From positions 1 to 26,128 of the forward strand of contig UQMA01000022.1 in the NCBI GenBank assembly GCA_900542055.1: a DNA stretch of 26,128 nt, read 5' to 3'. Shown one piece after another: positions 23,813-26,128 of the stretch. Numbering within the stretch: position 1 is the first letter of the stretch; the number at the start of each line of letters is the position of its first letter. The notes beneath the pieces are model-generated. The model made no database searches. It was not told the DNA's origin and worked only from the letters and a program-made list of their open reading frames with translations. A program made the translations under genes and the position numbers. The stretch is from an uncultured Azospirillum sp. (GTDB taxonomy: Bacteria > Pseudomonadota > Alphaproteobacteria > RF32 > CAG-239).

Positions 23813-26128
23813 TTAGTTCCTCCGATTTTTAGCAACTTCCTGAAGGGCATATCCTGCAACTCTTTTATCTAAGTTAATAAACGAACCGTTGCTTTTTAGA
23901 TATCCTATAATTTTGTTTTCAGTATCGATAACAGAACCGTTTGCCGCCAAACGACCGACATATCTGCCCGTATTGCCTAAAACTGTTGCGCCTATTTTAT
24001 AAATGCGCCCCAAAATTCCGTCATTGCCGTCAACAGCTAAATCTGTCGATAATGTATGTCCGACAACCGCTCCTGTATTGTCTTGAACAGAACCGTCAAA
24101 ACCTATATATCCGACAACTTTATCATTGCCGTCTATAACCAGATCGCCGTCAACCACTTCACCTATAAGCTTACCAGATGTATTTAAGACATTTCCGTCA
24201 GGAAGCGTTCTGCCTATTTTTATGTTAAGGACATCATTAACCGAGCCATCAGGCGCAACAGCACCGATAACTTTTCCGCTAAAATCAATTACGGCGCCAC
24301 GTCTAAGCAAACTTAAATTTTTATCTGTTGAGCCTCCAGGCAGAATTGCCGTAATATTTTTTCCGTTCAAATCAATAATATCCCCCAAAGAGTTCATATG
24401 CCCTTTATAGGTTCCCCAAACATCAAGAACAATTTCTTCAGGAATAACTTCGCCGACAATAACCGATTTGTTATTCAAAACTTTGCCGTCAGGCGTACTA
24501 CGACCGACATTTTTACCATCAAGATCAATAATTTTGCCGTCTGATAAACTATAGCCGAGAAAAGCTCCGTCATAGCCGATTGCAGCGCCGCGCTTAATAA
24601 GACCGCCTCTTAACACGCCTTTGGTATCAAAATAAAACCCCTTTGCATCCAGCTTACCCAGTCTTTCGCCAAAACGATTGATAACATCGCTGTTATATCC
24701 TGCCATACCGACTACTTTTCCAGAAAAATCAGCAACTTGACCATATGCAGCCTGATGTCCGAGTCTGTGGTTGAAAAAGCTCATTCCATCGCCATACATA
24801 CGGCCGGAGGAAACCCCTTTTCCATCATAGACGTGTCCATCAGGAAACAGTCGCCCAATTACGTCACCGTTTGAGGCGATTATTGTTGTTTTTCCGCGTA
24901 AAACAACACCGATAATCTGTCCGTTTTCATCAATAATGACATTGTTTGCCAATAAACGTCCGGATGATTGACCGCGAATAGGAACCCTTCCGCTTGGGTT
25001 AACCATATTTAGAAAATTTCCTTCCAAATCAAAAGCATAAGTGTTTTCCAAAACATGTCCGAGGTATGCACCTTTCTTATCGAAAACATCGCCGTATGTT
25101 CCAACACAGCCAACTGCCTGACCTTGAGGAGAAAATACCAATCCGTTTTCGGTTACTTTTCCGAGGAAGTTGCCATCATAAGAAACAGCTATACCTGAAC
25201 GGGCAACGCCTCCTATAATGTCTCCTTTTTCATTAAGAACCGTGCCATCCGGATTTACACATCCGACATAGCTTCCGTTTTGACGTACAATGCCGTCTGA
25301 TTCAACATCACCGATTTTTGTGCAGCTGTCGTCAAAAACCGGACCTGGGACAACAACTTCACCGATATAGCTCCCGCTGTCATCAGTAATAACGCCGTCG
25401 GCGTTCACCTTGTAACCAGTTTCTTGATTAGCTTTGCGGACTATACCGTCTTTTTCCAAATAACCGATGTTTTTACACCCCTGACCGACAACCAAACCAC
25501 CGCGGACAAGACGAGCTATTATTTTAGACCCACTCGGATTTTTAACTAAACCATTAGACTGTATGCGTCCGACAATTTGTTTTTCATCATTTTCGATAGT
25601 GCCGTTTTTGTTTACATTGCCCAAAACTTCCCCTTTTGGAGTAATCGGTATCATTTGTTCCTGTATCAAACGTCCAAGAACCGTCTGTGTGCTGTTGATA
25701 ATATTTCCTTTTTCATCAACATAGCCGATTACATTGCCTTCTGTGTCAAAAACTTCACCGTCACGGCCGACATAGCCTAAAATTTTACTATTTTTATCCA
25801 ATAAAATTTTTGCAAAACCGCCAACCTCTCCGATTTCGTTTCCCTGAGCGTCAATAATTTTTCCAGATGGAACCATTTTACCGATAGCATCGCCGTTAAA
25901 GTTTACAACATTGCCGTTTTCATCAACATAGCCCATAACGTTGCCGTCTTTGTCATAAGCCAGTTGGCGAGACATTAGTCCTGCCTGTCCTATAACATTG
26001 CCGTTTTCATCGATGATAGTTCCGTCTTCAAGCATTTTTCCGATAATATTACCGCCAAAATCGCGCACATTACCGTTTTCATCAACATAACCGATTACAT
26101 TGCCGTCTTTATCATAAGCCAAACGACG
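23813..26128 (-). CDS. Repeat-only protein (17-residue units), partial, N-terminus beyond the window
   Basis: At least 771 residues are visible and the frame stays open through the right edge (codons for Arg-Arg before the TTG at 26122), so the TTG is a repeat codon rather than the start. The whole visible protein is about 45 units of the same 17-residue repeat as the VirB10-like protein, for example NVIGYVDENGNVRDFGG and NIIGKMLEDGTIIDENG. Nothing else follows: it ends shortly after the last unit with EVAKNRRN. The stop lies 2 bases before the GTG of the VirB10-like gene, whose ribosome binding site is inside this gene, so the two are translationally coupled. The repeats probably form a beta-solenoid; similar D-x-x-G-N-x-I-G units exist in other repeat families (for example DUF3659). 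Its role may be a structural partner or sheath for the VirB10 repeat. Any signal peptide is outside the window. Confidence 0.85.
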   Translation of the reverse strand, partial: RRLAYDKDGNVIGYVDENGNVRDFGGNIIGKMLEDGTIIDENGNVIGQAGLMSRQLAYDKDGNVMGYVDENGNVVNFNGDAIGKMVPSGKIIDAQGNEIGEVGGFAKILLDKNSKILGYVGRDGEVFDTEGNVIGYVDEKGNIINSTQTVLGRLIQEQMIPITPKGEVLGNVNKNGTIENDEKQIVGRIQSNGLVKNPSGSKIIARLVRGGLVVGQGCKNIGYLEKDGIVRKANQETGYKVNADGVITDDSGSYIGEVVVPGPVFDDSCTKIGDVESDGIVRQNGSYVGCVNPDGTVLNEKGDIIGGVARSGIAVSYDGNFLGKVTENGLVFSPQGQAVGCVGTYGDVFDKKGAYLGHVLENTYAFDLEGNFLNMVNPSGRVPIRGQSSGRLLANNVIIDENGQIIGVVLRGKTTIIASNGDVIGRLFPDGHVYDGKGVSSGRMYGDGMSFFNHRLGHQAAYGQVADFSGKVVGMAGYNSDVINRFGERLGKLDAKGFYFDTKGVLRGGLIKRGAAIGYDGAFLGYSLSDGKIIDLDGKNVGRSTPDGKVLNNKSVIVGEVIPEEIVLDVWGTYKGHMNSLGDIIDLNGKNITAILPGGSTDKNLSLLRRGAVIDFSGKVIGAVAPDGSVNDVLNIKIGRTLPDGNVLNTSGKLIGEVVDGDLVIDGNDKVVGYIGFDGSVQDNTGAVVGHTLSTDLAVDGNDGILGRIYKIGATVLGNTGRYVGRLAANGSVIDTENKIIGYLKSNGSFINLDKRVAGYALQEVAKNRRN
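23819..23823 (-). promoter_or_regulatory. Ribosome binding site that fixes the GTG start of the VirB10-like gene
   Basis: GGAGG on the minus strand lies 8 bases before the GTG at 23810 and inside the last codons (Arg-Arg-Asn) of the preceding repeat gene. Confidence 0.9.
25914..26128 (-). repeat. 159-base super-repeat, two near-identical copies at the window edge
   Basis: The segment starting LAYDKDGNV(I/M)GYVDENGNV appears at 26122 and again 159 bases (53 residues, three units of 17 plus 2) further on at about 25963. DNA identity is high over the first 60 bases of each copy, far higher than among other units. This points to a recent duplication, and more copies may lie beyond the window. 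Confidence 0.75.

Noticed and set aside
26122..26124. TTG at 26122 as start of the repeat-only protein
   Set aside because: The frame is open to the window edge, and the residues around it (R-x-L-A-Y-D-K-D-G) recur inside the array, so it is an internal codon.
19449..26128. Regular 51-base spacing considered as CRISPR or non-coding satellite DNA
   Set aside because: The units are diverged in DNA, in frame, and conserved at protein level; there are no constant repeats with unique spacers.

Overview
The window looks like chromosomal DNA from an AT-rich, host-associated alphaproteobacterium. The 16S rRNA gene at the left edge has the short V3 region and the 5' sequence typical of Alphaproteobacteria. 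Repeated VirB6-like genes recall Rickettsiales-type secretion loci. The exact lineage (for example an uncultured gut or endosymbiont-like order) cannot be fixed by eye.

Layout. (1) Positions 1-1053: 5' two thirds of a 16S rRNA gene on the minus strand, with its leader and a strong sigma70-type rRNA promoter at 1231-1259. (2) 1510-2379: an alpha/beta-hydrolase-like protein that appears to have lost its nucleophilic serine. (3) 2435-11980: a plus-strand operon with a tiny membrane protein followed by four large VirB6/TrbL-like polytopic proteins in tandem. The fourth carries an intact periplasmic M23 metallopeptidase domain. The operon ends at a clear intrinsic terminator. (4) 12146-17936: a second plus-strand block with a double-HTH regulator that has an S24-like C-terminus, a 727-residue helical/acidic repeat protein, a small soluble protein, a secretin-like lipoprotein (PilN/BfpB type) and a single-pass membrane protein, again ended by a terminator. 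(5) 17937-18467: non-coding, with several palindromes and direct repeats and a terminator that can serve both strands. (6) 18468-26128: a convergent minus-strand operon, read right to left: a protein made only of 17-residue repeats (start beyond the window), a 1453-residue VirB10/DotG-like protein with about 1000 residues of the same repeat before its VirB10 domain, and a VirB11-family ATPase.

Together these are parts of an unusual type IV secretion system. The VirB6 paralogs would form the inner-membrane channel region, one of them bringing a cell-wall hydrolase. VirB10 would span the periplasm through a long predicted beta-solenoid, VirB11 would power assembly or transport, and the secretin-like lipoprotein would be an outer-membrane component. 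No VirB4, VirB8, VirB9 or VirD4 homologue is in the window; these are presumably elsewhere. The most striking points are the giant 17-residue repeat arrays in two adjacent, translationally coupled genes, the M23-VirB6 fusion, and the mixing of T4SS and secretin parts.
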